The position numbers and the translations under genes were made by a program. Below, piece after piece: positions 32,616-44,390 of a DNA stretch of 64,000 nt. The notes beneath the pieces were generated by a model. It saw only the letters and a list, made by a program, of their open reading frames with translations. It was not told the DNA's origin and did not search any database. The stretch is from Peromyscus leucopus (Eukaryota > Chordata > Mammalia > Rodentia > Cricetidae). Position 1 is the first letter of the stretch; the number at the start of each line of letters is the position of its first letter. The DNA lies in contig NC_051067.1 in NCBI RefSeq assembly GCF_004664715.2, positions 64,912,482-64,976,481 of the forward strand, given 5' to 3'.

Positions 32616-32935
32616 AAAACACTCAGACAAAGAATTATGTCAAATATTTCATAAATATATTGTGAATGAGAGAATGAAGAAATTGGGGCACCATTTTTAT
32701 TCTCTCTCCATACTGACTCAAGAAATTACTAATACCACATATTCATCTGATACTTCTCCATGTATACAATTTATATGATCGATATTTTATTTGATTCCTT
32801 TAATAACTGTATATGTAGGTAGAGTGGTGATCCCCCCATTTGAGCATCAGAGATGTGAACCCCACAGCCACATAACCCCAAAGAAAGGCCAGGCCAAGCC
32901 CTCTCCTCACTATTCATTGAAGGAGTCTGGCAAGG

Positions 32936-33115
32936 GGCCAGTGAGAAGACTCAGCAGGTAGAGGGGCTCACCACCAGGCTTGATACCTGGAGTGAATCCA
33001 CACAGGAGAAGGAAAAAAGTGATTCCCACAAACTACTCGGTAATCTTCACAAGTGCAGGGTGACATGTCTGAACCCATGGCCACACACATAAATAAATGA
33101 ATGTAATAAAATTTT
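32936..33115 (+). mobile_element. B3/RSINE1-type SINE
   Basis: Head GGGGCCAGTGAGAAGACTCAG and tail ACACACATAAATAAATGAATG. Confidence 0.6.
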
Positions 33116-33149
33116 AACAGGAAAAAGGGAGCCTGGTGAGATTGTTTCT

Positions 33150-33535
33150 GCCGTGGTTTGGGTATAAAGCGCCCCCTGAAAGGATCATGTATTGGGATTT
33201 GATCCCTGTCTGGTAGATCTAGCCATTAAGAGATTATGGAATTGTGTGGGTGCTGACCCACTCCCTGGTAGGTTCATAATTAGGTGGCATTATTGGGAAG
33301 TGTGGAAACTTAGATCAGAGGGCAAAGATCACTGAGGTGTATCCTGGCCACGCCCCTCTTCCTGGCCACCATGAGGTGAGATGAACATACTCCAGCCACC
33401 AGGGTGTCCGGTCTTTCCAGAGCCCCACAGCCACAGAGCTAGCCCACCAGGAGCCAAAGCAAACCCTCAGCCAGCCCTTTAAATCATTTCTCTCAGCACT
33501 TGACACAGCAATGAAGGGACTGTCATGATGGCTAG
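33150..33535 (+). mobile_element. MaLR LTR
   Basis: Sense MaLR order: CGTGGTTTGGGTATAAAG, GGGATTTGATCCC, TGATCCACTCCC-like and TTGGGAAGTGTGGAAAC, CTGGCCACCATGAGGTGAG, CAGCAATGAAGGGACTGTCA. Confidence 0.7.
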
Positions 33536-34165
33536 TGGCTCCCACTGCTTCCTCAGAGTTAACACAGAGACCTCAGAAAGCACGGGAAAGAGGAGGTATG
33601 GCCAGCTGCCTCAAACTCCTCCAGGGTGAGCATTCCCTCGAAGCTTTCCTAAGATTCTTGAAGATGATCACAGAGTTCTGTGTCCCACACCCTGCCCAGA
33701 CTCACACGCAGCACTCACTCTAAACCCTGTCATTGCCGAAGCCGGAATGACATCTGTGAGCAGGAGTCATGGCCGTGAGCAGTGACACCCAACAACCCCC
33801 TTGGTTTTCTGCAAACTCTTCCAGGATGGATGGGAACTTGGTGGTGATATTTTTCTTTAAACCTAACTTGTTCCTGCTCTCACTGAAGTTGTGGTGAAGT
33901 GTAGACTAGAGTCTGGCACCCAAAATCCTGACCTGAACTTTGAGTTGGCAAAAAGTACAATTTATAAACTGTCTACATGAATTTAAAGTATGATGTGGAT
34001 TCATCCAGGGAAGAAATGCTTAATTAAGGTTCTCCGGTGCCAACTAAATAATTAGAAAGACTGGGCAAGGGGCCAGAGACTATTGTCTCCTGGGCACCCT
34101 AACACACAGGATCCTTGCTAAGCATATCTCTAAAGACAGTGTTTTTTATTTTAATTTAAAACCTT
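33536..34165. other. Unassigned non-coding stretch
   Basis: No recognised repeat or exon. Confidence 0.45.
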
Positions 34166-34169
34166 TTTC

Positions 34170-34385
34170 TTTTTAAAGACTTACTTTATGTGTGTTTGGG
34201 CCTACATATATGTTCATGCACCAGGTGCATGCCTGGTGCCTGCAGAGGTCAGAACAGGACATCAGATCCCCTGAGACCAGAACTGTAGACGGTCATGAGG
34301 CACCATGTGGGTGCTGGAAATCCAACCCAAGTCCTCTGAAAAGCAACAAGTGCTCTTTCCTGCTGAGTCCTCTTTCTGGCCCCAA
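34170..34385 (-). mobile_element. B3 SINE
   Basis: Reverse B3: GCCTGGTGCCTGCAGAGGTC, GGACATCAGATCCCC, TGTGGGTGCTGGAAATCC, GCTGAGTCCTCTTTCTGGCCCC. Confidence 0.85.
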
Positions 34386-34619
34386 CAATAGTATCTTTAA
34401 TGTGATTGTGATGGTTCTTTTAATCGAATGACAGCCATGTCATATAACTCAATAATTTCAGGAATTGAGAGAAGCTTTGTGCTCAAAATACCTGGCAAAG
34501 CGTCATAGTTTTAAGCGTTTCCTGGGATCAGCTCCATCTTTGAGATTAGCATCAACAAAATAAACAACTTACTTCCCGATAGCTTTTATTAACATTTGGT
34601 TTCATTGTATCGTATTTTA

Positions 34620-34715
34620 TTGAGCTTTTGCGATGGAACCTCTACATAACCTAGGTGGACCTGAAACTCAGAATCTTCCTGCCTCAGTCTCCTAAGTGCT
34701 GAGAGTACAAGCTTG
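34620..34715 (-). mobile_element. B1-type SINE fragment
   Basis: Reverse B1 order: CCTCTACATAACCTAGGTGG, CCTGAAACTCAGAATC, TCTCCTAAGTGCTGAG. Confidence 0.55.
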
Positions 34716-35246
34716 GTAACCTCATTATAGAAAGGCGATATCATACAGTGGAAAATGAGAGACAGAAAGCCCACATTACCCTCCGAAACGACTGGGTGAC
34801 CTGACCAAATCTGTTTTTTTTTCGGCTTCATTTCTCAGTAATGAAAACGAAGGTAACCATGGCTCTGAAACCTCATGGAATGTCTCCAGATCAATTAAAT
34901 GGAAAAAGCATGCTGAGATCTCTAGAACAGAAGCTTCAACCTCCTTCAGATGGGAAAGATCATCAAGGTCAGTATCTATCTGATAGCTTCAGGAGAACTC
35001 AGTCACTCCTGGGCAAAAACAAAGTCAACACAACAAGTAGCATGTCTGTGGCTTCACATACAATGACCATTCAGCAAATATGGAAAAAAAAAATCATTCA
35101 GACAATACCAAGAGCATGGAGAACCCAGAGAAACTCAGCACAAAACAGGTGGTGGTGTTATGAGAGGAGAGCAGAGGAGAAAGTGTGAGTGAAAAGTGTG
35201 CCCAAGAATATTTGTCTTCTGTCTCCACTCTCTTTCCATCTGTAAC
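34716..35246. other. Unassigned stretch with a 115-codon open frame
   Basis: The plus-strand frame 34841-35188 begins at an ATG and has no low-complexity content, but it shows no known domain and no splice or promoter context. I do not call it a gene. Confidence 0.35.
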
Positions 35247-35252
35247 CATTCT

Positions 35253-35657
35253 TGTGGGAGTCCAGCTCCAACCTGCTCCCACCTTACAAAGGGTTCTTTG
35301 GTAAAGGAGAGAGGAATGAGGAAATATTAGGTAGAAAGATAGACCTAGACAATGAGGAGAGAGACAGAGACACAGGATAGCTTCGGGAGGGTTTGGGTCA
35401 ATACCCAGCCACCACCAAGAGCTTTATTTAAAAGGACTTTTTATAATATGCCAAAGGGAGAGACAAAAGACCTCCCCGTTGCAAGATCAAAGCACACCAT
35501 ACAGTCAAGTGTAGACCCTTCCAAACGCCTGGTAAACATGTTTGTGGCCAAATCATCCCATTACGAAGCTCTGATGGGTAAAGCAAGCTCAGATTCTCTG
35601 ACCCTGAGTCAGGTCTCACTAGAGAACCTCTGTTGGCCACCACAGTTCCTGTGCTCA
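35253..35657 (-). mobile_element. LTR, minus strand, probable short TSD
   Basis: On the plus strand it runs TGTGGGAGTCCAGC to CCTGTGCTCA. In element sense there is TATTATAAAAAG (TATA-like) then AATAAAGCTC (poly(A) signal), followed by R-U5. ATTCT occurs on both sides (35248-35252 and 35658-35662). Confidence 0.6.
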
Positions 35658-35703
35658 ATTCTTATTCCTGACAGAGCCATTTTCAGACCATGAAGAGTGA
35701 GAT

Positions 35704-35705
<2 letters not shown>

Positions 35706-35737
<32 letters not shown>

Positions 35738-35747
35738 TGTCTCTCTC

Positions 35748-35838
<91 letters not shown>
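35706..35838 (+). repeat. (TC)n followed by (CA)n
   Basis: Interrupted TC/CTGT units to about 35801, then a CA run to 35838. Confidence 0.97.
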
Positions 35839-36214
35839 AATAGGCAATAAACCTGGGAAGGAGATTTTGATAGTTCAGCCCATTCTGCAATGCTCTGATC
35901 TCCTAACAGGACACAACCCTTTTAGTTCTTCTTTCAGAACTTCCAGAAAGGGAAAGGTTATTTACAAAGAACTTGAGTGAGTGTCCAAGGTTCCTTTACA
36001 ATGAATCTACAAATTGAGCTTCCTCTCTGAAGACATCTCCCCTCATCTGATCACCCTCTCCACCCACAGCTTCCTGCTGGTTTGATGCTTCCCACAGCCA
36101 CTGCTAATATGGTCCAGATGTTCAAACCCATCAGTGACCTTGAACCAATTCTGAACTTTAATCAAGAGAGGATTTTATTATAGCCTAATGTCAACCTTTC
36201 TTTCATTTCCTGGA

Positions 36215-36360
36215 AAATATCATTCATTCAACAAACAATGATGCAACATCAATACTATGCATGCAACTGGGCTAGTATGAGCGTGACTATGGGAACCCAG
36301 TACATGGTCCTTGTCTCCCAAGAGCTCCTTCAGAAGGAAAACAATCATTACACCATGAGA
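36215..36360. mobile_element. L2/MIR-family remnant
   Basis: CATTCATTCAACAAACAATG, then ACTGGGCTAGTATG and a CATGGTCCTTGTCTCCCAAG block, follow the pattern of old LINE2/MIR ends. Confidence 0.5.
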
Positions 36361-37040
36361 AGAGCTAGTGCAGAGTTACGAGTTAAGAGCAAGGCACTCA
36401 GGGATATTGAGGGACACCTCTTCATCTGAAGGTCGTGAAAGCTAATTACAAGGAAGTCTTCTCATGGTGATGGTACATGCCAGGGAGGTGGAGGTGGGGT
36501 AGCATTCCAGGTGGAAAGTGCTTAGGGAACATAGTCTTAGACAATATTTTCACATTTAAGTCCTTCTGTCTCAGAGGAAGAACATATCCCCAGTATCTTT
36601 CTCCTTGTGTCTGTTGATACGCTACATCAATGGATTCCCTTGGCCTCTGGCTTCCTGCTGGGGTCAACCAATGAGAACCACTAGCTATGAAAGGGAGGAG
36701 AGTGAGGCCAGGTTCTTATTTCCCCATGCTCACCTGTGGGTTCCTGAAGATCAAGGCTGTGTCAAGGCAGTCTTCTCTAGGAAAGACTTTCTCCAGGTTC
36801 CTATTTCTGCTTCCTCTCCTTTCTCTGGGAGCTTAAGGGTGGTCATAGCCCTAGCATCATTACTAGCATTCTTGGTGAAAGCCATTCTCTATTGAGACCC
36901 ACACTGGTACAGCAACATGGTATAGCAAACATGTCAATGGTGAGCAGGATTAAAAACTATACATGGATGCCAGTAATGGAACCAATGATAACTGATCAGT
37001 TTGGTCAATCAGTCTACAGACATTTATCAATGGCCATCTA
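36361..37040. other. Unassigned non-coding stretch
   Basis: No recognised repeat or exon. Confidence 0.4.
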
Positions 37041-37044
37041 TAAA

Positions 37045-37067
37045 AAAGGAAAGAAAGAAAGAAAAAA

Positions 37068-37131
<64 letters not shown>

Positions 37132-37133
37132 AA
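37045..37133 (+). repeat. (GAAA)n microsatellite
   Basis: About 21 GAAA/AAAG units with one AAAAAAAA interruption near 37060. Confidence 0.97.
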
Positions 37134-37164
37134 CCACAGTGGGTAAGGAAAGTGGAGATTCTGG

Positions 37165-37590
37165 ATTTTAGAATATGGGGAGGAGTTGAGTCAAACAGTG
37201 CTCTGGGACATGACAAGATTGTTTCATCCACGAACTCACAGCAGATGTGGTTGCTGCACAAGACCTGTACAATACAAGCCAGACAACATTCCATCATGAA
37301 TGGAGGAGGATTGCACAAGTCTTAGCTGTGGAGCCATTGTCGGCTGAGGGCTGCTAAGGGAGGGAGAGTCCGTTTTCTTCAGGGGTGTGGCCCTTGCTTG
37401 ACCATGTCCCGATGGGTGCCCCAGGAGGGGTAACACTAACTTGACTTAGTGTGTTATTTTTAAAGAAAAAAAGAAAGGACATGATGTTGGAAGAGGGATG
37501 TGGGGAGGGATCCAGGAGGAGTTAGAGCTGGGAGTGGGGTGAATGTGAACAAATGTATTATGTATGTACAAAATTCTCAAAAGATAAACC
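37165..37590 (+). mobile_element. Lx-type L1 3' UTR, sense
   Basis: Motifs: CACAAGACCTGTACAATAC, GCCAGACAACATTCC, TTTTCTTCAGGGGTGTGGCC, AGGACATGATGTTGG, GGAGGAGTTAGAGC, and a terminal AAATTCTCAAAAGATAAA. Confidence 0.85.
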
Positions 37591-38313
37591 AAAAGAGATG
37601 TTTTACAAAATAGCTCTTAGTAATGGGAAAATGAACAAGGCAAATGCTCTACTCACAGAGAACATCCTCCAGCCTTGTACTCCAAAGTCCCATGTGTATA
37701 AGGGAACAGAGCAGGTAAAGCCCCAGGCATGAGCAAGCAAGACTGTGCACTCTGCAGCTGCACAGTGGGTGAAACTTGTTGGATCTGTTGTTTCGGGGTC
37801 AAAGGCTCAGAAGACAGGCGATGAGCTGGAAGCTTTCTACAAAGTACCACACTCATTCTTTATTGACAGTCTCCAAGAAGTACATATTGTCTTCTTCACT
37901 ATGCAGATGAAGCATTGGAGGCCTTCAGCTTCAACCAGCGAGCAGCAGGTATAGACAATGCATGGCCAAGACCAAAAACTAGTTGTTGAACGAGACTCAA
38001 TTACAGGTTTGGTGGTAAGGGCTATCCTGCCATTTGGGTTAGATTTCTATCATTATGTGCACACAGTAGCATAAGGAAGCAACGTTTGGGGATCCCCATT
38101 CTACAAAGTAGATCAGACACCAGCTAACACTCGGCCTTGGAATTAGAAATGAAGAACGATGACAGGCCAAGCAAGGAGCACCCTAAGGACACACCAGATA
38201 TTTGCTTTTGCAAGGGCTCTGCTCCCTTTGAGCTGACTGTTAACTGTTGGTTTGAGGTGGTATTGGAGATTGATGACTGGCAAGAAGGGTCCTCAGATTC
38301 AGATTGTAAATTT
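37591..38313. other. Unassigned non-coding stretch
   Basis: Around 37870-37970 there is faint MIR-like order (ATGCAGATGAAGCATTGGAGG). Otherwise nothing recognised. Confidence 0.4.
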
Positions 38314-38322
38314 ATGGCTATT

Positions 38323-38506
38323 AGCTGGGCCATAAATCAGTGGTGGCGCATGCCTTTAATCCCAGCACTTGGGAGGCAGAGGCAGGTGGATCTCTGTGGC
38401 TTTGAGGCCAGCCTGGTCTACAGAGCTAGTTCCAGGACAGCCAGAACTACACAGAGAAACCCTGTCTTGAAAAACAAAACAAAACAACAAACAAACAAAC
38501 AAAAAC
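38323..38506 (+). mobile_element. B1 SINE with 9-bp TSD
   Basis: Full B1 (GGTGGCGCATGCCTTTAATC to AAACCCTGTCTTG) with an A/C-rich tail. ATGGCTATT flanks it at 38314-38322 and 38507-38515. Confidence 0.96.
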
Positions 38507-38515
38507 ATGGCTATT

Positions 38516-39297
38516 CTACTTGTGATTAGTCACACAAAGGCTGGGAGAGGGGCAACTTCATCACATGATTCTTTTGAATACATGGGTAGCCTACCACCCA
38601 CACAGGAGGGGTTTCATGGGTGACAAACAATACAGGTGCTAATCAATTCAAAGTACCCCATAAATCTATAAAATTCAAATTTAAGAGCTATTGACATCTT
38701 CATTTAAAAAATAGTAAAATATTTAAAAATTACTACCTTGTTTCCCTTATGCCTAAAGCACTCCCCCGTTATGGTTTATACCTCCTGTTCCCTTCCAAGG
38801 CCCCCAAGGTATCAGTTTGGGTGAGAAATGATCAGCCTACCTGTGTAGACTGTGTGAAACTGTCACATAGGAAGGTGAGATGCTGGGCATCTGGCAGCCC
38901 ACCTCTGGTTTCAGAATGACTATCTTGCTGCATTAACCTCTCAGATACTTCATATGCCAACAGAGAGGAGAATGTGTGGCCAGTGACTTTTATGAGTGAT
39001 AGCAAATAGAGGTAGTTCACAGAGTTAAAGACTTTAGAGCTAGAAATGACCTCAAGAGATCACTCAGTGCACAGTGCTCCAGAGAGCAATACGAAAACCA
39101 GAGTGATGCAATCAGTTGTCACCATGGCGCTCTGCAGTTCTAGAGAAATCTATACCCCAGGTAAACTACTGCACAGAGATCCAGTCGTGTCTTGATGACT
39201 AAGCCTCTTAGCAAGTGGAATTCTAACTACCAGTCTCTGTCATGTATAAATTTTGTTGCATATATTTAAGCAAACCTTACATTGTGTTTAAATTTTA
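38516..39297. other. Unassigned non-coding stretch
   Basis: 39020-39110 (TTAGAGCTAGAAATGACC) looks like a very old repeat of unknown family. The rest is not recognised. Confidence 0.4.
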
Positions 39298-39640
39298 GGA
39301 CTGGAGACCTCAATGGGCTTGCCTTGTAAGCAAGAGGAACTGAGTTTGAAGAAAGTTGGGTGAAGTGTACCCTTATAATCCCAGTGCTAGGGAGACTGAA
39401 AAGCAGGGTCTCTGGGGTACAGTGGCCATCCGGCTAAAGCTGCTTAGTGAGTTCCATCCCAGATCAGTGAGAAAACTTATCTAAAAAAAAAAAAAAATCA
39501 AACAAACAACAAAAAACCTATGGCTGGTGCTAACAACAGCCAAGATTGACCTTTGGCCTCCACATGCTTCTTTGTGTATCCCCTACCCCAAATGTGCGCA
39601 TGCGTGAGTGTGCATGTGTGTACACACACACACACACTTA
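39298..39640 (+). mobile_element. B4 SINE
   Basis: GACTGGAGACCTCAATGGGC head, GTGAAGTGTACCCTTATAATCCC B1-type half in outline, a 15-base A-run, GACCTTTGGCCTCCACATGC, and a CA tail. Confidence 0.75.
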
Positions 39641-39700
39641 ACTAAAATAATAAAATTTAAATAAATAAATGCTCTTGTTTATATTTAAGTCATACAGTTT

Positions 39701-39701
<1 letters not shown>

Positions 39702-39744
<43 letters not shown>
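39702..39744 (+). repeat. (TG)n microsatellite
   Basis: About 21 TG units. Confidence 0.98.
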
Positions 39745-39745
<1 letters not shown>

Positions 39746-39837
39746 TAGCTCTGTCCTTGTCCATTCTGCTTAGCTGCTTTGTCCCTGCTGACTTGCACCT
39801 CCCCCCCATCCCAGTGGCTGCTGTTTTTGTTCTTGAT

Positions 39838-40375
39838 TGTTGTAGAATATTACTTTAACTATGTAAAAGGTGTTACATTTGCTTATGCTGTGGAATATTA
39901 CTTTAACTAGGCAAAGATGTATTACGCTTGTTTATGTGCATTTGTTTAATTATTTAAAGATGTGTTGCTGTTTCACCTTGCCTGCCTAAGGCACCTGATT
40001 GGTCTAATAAGAAGCTGAACAGTCCATAGCTAGGCAGAAGAGGGATAGGCGGGGCTGGCAGGCAGAGAGAATAAATAGGAGGAGGAATCTAGGTTCGAGA
40101 GAGAAGAAGGGAGAAAGAGAGGGACATGCCAGGGGCCAGAAGCCAGGCAGTTGCCAGACAGACAGACAGACATGAGAAGTAGCAAATGGAAGATATACAG
40201 AAGGAAAGGAAGAAAGGTTAAAAGCTCTGCAGCAAAATGGAGACGAAGAGAAACAAGTTAAGTTATAAGAGCTAGTGGGATAAGCGTAAGATAAGGCTGG
40301 GCATTCATAATTAATAATAAGTCTCCATGTCATGATTTGGGAGCTGGTTGGTGGCCCAAAAGAAAGCCTGCTACA
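39838..40375 (+). mobile_element. Solo LTR with exact 6-bp TSD and internal duplication
   Basis: Starts TGTTGTAGAATATT and ends GCCTGCTACA. CTTGAT is exactly duplicated (39832-39837 and 40376-40381). The first about 48 bp (39841-39888) are repeated directly at 39889-39937 with several changes. It is homologous to 27402-27934. Confidence 0.93.
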
Positions 40376-40394
40376 CTTGATCTCTATGTTTGAA

Positions 40395-40920
40395 ATTTTT
40401 TTCATGGATCTTATACGTGAGATTGTGCACTGTTTCTCATTCTGGTTTATTTCATTTAGCTCTGTGTCCTCCTGGTTCATCCTTGTAGGAGCAAATGGCA
40501 GAATCTATTTCTAAAGCTGAATTATATTTCATGATAGATCCATTCTTCCATCAATAGACACAACAGATTGCTTCCATACTTTGGCTATTGTGAATAATGC
40601 TGCAATGAATATGGAAGCACACATATCCATACAAGGTCATGATTGCACTTCCTGTGGGTAAATGCCCAGAATAGGGAGTGCTGTGTCTTACCACCAGGCA
40701 ATTGCTCAGGAGCCTCCCCACTTATTCTGTAATGACTACACCAATCTACAGCCCTCAGACAGTGTACAAGGTTTCCTCTTTCTGGACATACTTGTCAGCA
40801 TTTGTTATATATTGATATTTTGATAACAGCTATCCTAAAGAGTGTGATGTGATATCTCACAGTGGCTTTGACTTGCCTGTCTCTAATGATTAGTAGAGTT
40901 GAACACTGGCCTAGTTTCAT
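40395..40920 (-). mobile_element. Old L1 3' remnant
   Basis: Complement of the L1 ORF2-end/3' UTR: TTCATTTAGCTCTGTGTCC, CCATCAATAGACACAACAG, ATTGTGAATAATGCTGCAATG, CAGTGTACAAGGTTTCC, GATATTTTGATAACAGC. Confidence 0.85.
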
Positions 40921-41344
40921 TCCCATTGATTCAGCCAGTGGGGGGGGGCACTTAGGGGAGACAGGGCTTGATTTAGCTCACAATTTCAGATCATTTATTC
41001 TTCCTTTCATGGAGTTTTGTGTGTAATACACAAAAGCCAAGGACAATGTCAAAGAAATTTTCCAAAAAAAAATTAAAAAAATGTTTCTTCCAAAGAGTTT
41101 ATGATTTCATATCTTATGCTCTGGCCTCTTATTAATTTGGGGTCAGATTCATTCTTTTACATGTGAAAATACAGCATTCCTGCATCTCTTTCTGGCTAAA
41201 TCATGTTCCCGCATGGTGCATTCTTGATATCCTTGCCAAGAAGTAGTTGACCATAGATGATTAGATTTCTATTTTGTTCTTTTCTGCTACATTTCTGCTT
41301 TATTTATGCCAGTATTGTGTAGAGATTTGGGGGGGGGGGAGAAG

Positions 41345-41345
<1 letters not shown>
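40921..41345. other. Unassigned non-coding stretch
   Basis: A G-run (GGGGGGGGG) occurs near 40943 and another near 41330. No family recognised. Confidence 0.4.

Positions 41346-41392
<47 letters not shown>
41346..41392 (+). repeat. (TG)n microsatellite
   Basis: About 23 TG units directly after a G-rich run. Confidence 0.98.
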
Positions 41393-41395
<3 letters not shown>

Positions 41396-41699
41396 CACAC
41401 GCAGTAGCATACGTCTCCTGGCTTGTTTATGTAGTTGCTTCAACCTAGATAATTCTGTGATGTACTAACATTGAGGATAGATTTCTTGCCAAACATTGGC
41501 CCAATCCAATTCAACACTTGCTCTTAAAACACAAACATCAGTATCAAAAATAATTTGAGTTCACAGTAATTTTAACACCCATAAAATCAAATTACTTATG
41601 TAAAGCAACTAACACCATGGTAGATTTATTAGAGGCAGGTAGAAATCTACTGAGAGTAGATCACTGTGTCTTTTTCAAGATAGATATATTTTTCTTGTT

Positions 41700-41815
41700 T
41701 GTTTTGTTTTATGAAAATCGTGCCATATGTAGCCCAAGCTGGCCTGGAACTCATGATCCTCCTGCCTCAGTTTCTCAACTACTAGGATTATATATGTGAA
41801 CTGGCACCACTGGAA
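41700..41815 (-). mobile_element. B1-type SINE, old
   Basis: GTAGCCCAAGCTGGCCTGG and CTCCTGCCTCAGTTTCTC in reverse-B1 order, diverged. Confidence 0.6.
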
Positions 41816-41882
41816 CCTCATTTTTTTTGTTTGTTTGTTTTGAATTCAGTGATTACAGGGCCAATCAAAAGAATTATTTTTC

Positions 41883-42087
<205 letters not shown>

Positions 42088-42097
42088 TTATTTTTCA

Positions 42098-42233
42098 AGG
42101 TGTAGTAGTGCATGCCTTTAATTCCACCATTCACAAGGCTGAGGTATGAGGATTAGGAGTTCAGTCTGGGCTATAGAGTGGGGCTCTGGAAGAAGGAGGC
42201 GGAGGCACAGGAGGAGGAGGAGGAGGAGGAGGA
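42098..42233 (+). mobile_element. B1-type fragment and (AGG)n
   Basis: GGTGTAGTAGTGCATGCC and TTTAATTCCACCATTCAC mark a B1-type 5' part (to about 42185), followed by (GGA)n at 42209-42233. Confidence 0.55.
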
Positions 42234-42489
42234 AATAATTGTTATTTGGGTAAAAGGAAAAGAAACATGAGCAGAGCCAAGGTAAATCTGAAAGAGTTGT
42301 TAAAACACCTGTGTCCTCAAGAACTTTTTATAACGATCACTTACAAACTCTCCATTTAAATTGTCCAAGTCTTCACTGTTTACATGTGTACATGTGCTGT
42401 GCTTTGCTGTTTCAGATGAGCTAAACTGAGCCATGGAACAGCACTTTGAGGGAAATGCTGTCATGTTCATTTTATAGTTGCATGTGTTA

Positions 42490-42860
42490 GGGAACCTCTG
42501 TTAGTCAGTGTTCTATGACTATAACAAACGCTTGGGATAATCCGCTTGTAAAGAGGGAAAGTTTCAATTGGTCCACAGTTTGGGAGATTCCAGTCTCTGA
42601 TTCACCTCATTTCTACCTCATCGTGGTAGAAGCCCATAGTTCTATTTACCTCGTGACTGGAAGCAAAACTGAGAGAACTGAAGGGGCTGTGGTCTTCCTC
42701 CCTCCTCCAAGGGCATGTCTCCAACAGCTGAAGGCCTCCTACCCGGCCCTACCTCTCAATGGTTCTACCACATTCCACTAGTACCAAGCTGGAGGTGAAA
42801 CCAAGCCTTGAACATACAGACCTCTGGGTGATGTTCCAAATCCTAACTATAGAGGCCTCG
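42490..42860 (-). mobile_element. MaLR-related repeat
   Basis: GTTAGTCAGTGTTCTATGAC, ACAGTTTGGGAGATTCC and the CTCTGGGTGATGTTCC region follow reverse MaLR order. Confidence 0.5.
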
Positions 42861-43819
42861 AAGAAGCATGATTGACCTAGACTGGATGCTAATACCAACC
42901 CCAGGCCTTCAGCTTGGGGTTCACTCTGCCATATCCATACTGGTTCGTTGTGCCTACCTCATGCAGAGTGTCAGTTCTCAGGAAATTAGATTTTTTTTCC
43001 AGTGCTGCCCTGGTTTCTTTGAGGCCAAGACAGAGCCACATACAATGTGAGCTACAAAACATGTGTGTGGTCACCATAAAGGAGCATTAGCTCATTTTAC
43101 AGGCTGTGGAAGGTCAGGGAAGGATATAACTAGCTGCCTGGGAGACAAGAAAAATCTTAATGGCAGAAATAAGCTTTAGTTAAACCATGGCAACCGGGTC
43201 CACCGTGAGCAGGCAGAAACAGGAGGCGCAGGTACACTGAGAACTAAAAGGTAATATGAGAAAAAGCCAGGAATGTGTGGTGCACCAGGCAAACGCTGAG
43301 TGACAGACAGGCTCTGGTAATAGAGGAGGGATGGGAGAAACAGACTGACCCACACTGCTTTTGTGTTGTCCAGAGAAACAAGCCAGTTCATATAGTCATA
43401 GATTAGATGGAGACACAGAGAGAGAGCTTTACTGTGATGGATTGACTGACGGAAGGTGGAAACACCCTCAGGGCACACCCAGAGACAGTTTTACCAGCAA
43501 CCCTGGCATTCCTTAGTCCTGACACGGAGACACATAAAATTAACCCTCATGTATACTGTACAGTATCTGATAACCATGCTGCCGACCACTTAAATTTCCA
43601 AGCTGCAGTAAGGCCCCAGAGGAACCAAAGCTACCCATCCTGAAGATTAGTCTGGCAACAGTATAGGGTCTGGACTAGGTACTTATGCCTGTGAGTAGGA
43701 GGGACCATGGAAACGCCTTACAAAAAACAGTCGTCGGAATGAAAACCATTCTATCAAGTAATTCAAAGCCAGGAAAACAAAAACTACATGTTTTCTTTCA
43801 TATGAGGACCCATATGAGA
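42861..43819. other. Unassigned non-coding stretch
   Basis: 43375-43550 has a possible old repeat end (GACACATAAAATTAACCC). Otherwise nothing recognised. Confidence 0.35.
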
Positions 43820-43890
43820 CTCTGTGTGTGTGTGTCTGTGTGTGTGTCTGTGTGTGTCTGTCTGTGTGTCTGTGTGTCTGTGTGTGTGTT
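43820..43890 (+). repeat. (TGTG)(TC) microsatellite
   Basis: TG runs with regularly spaced TC interruptions. Confidence 0.95.
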
Positions 43891-44061
43891 TAGAGGTGGG
43901 AATAGGTCATGAAACTATGAAGTGAACTATGAGAGAAGAAAAAGAGATCTTAAGGGAGTGGAGGGGGTGAAGGAGAGGGGACAGAGGTGATGTATGAAGC
44001 AGAATGGGGGTTCTGAGGAGAAGGAGACCAGTGTGGGTGCGAATCAACAAAGACAGAGTCT

Positions 44062-44390
44062 GGGGCTGGAGAGATGGCGGCTCAGTCACTGAAGTGCTGA
44101 CCACTCAAGCCTGAGAACTCGAGTTCGATCTCCAGAAGACACGTGAAAAGGGAAGACACTGCTGCACACCTGTGCCCCAGCACTGGGGAGTGGAGGCAAG
44201 AGAAGCCCCCTGGCTGCCTGGCCACCCAGTCCGGCCCAGGCTGTGAGCTCCAAAGTCAGCAAGAGAGAGACCCTGCCTCAAAAAATAAGCTGGACAGTGA
44301 TGAAGGAAGACCCAATACTAACCTCTGGCCACCACGTGCATGTACACATACATCCACACATCTCTACATACATGTTCACATACAAAGGAA
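44062..44390 (+). mobile_element. B4 SINE
   Basis: GGGGCTGGAGAGATGG head, GAGTTCGATCTCCAG, GAGAGACCCTGCCTCAAAA, and a CA/TA-rich tail. Confidence 0.88.
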
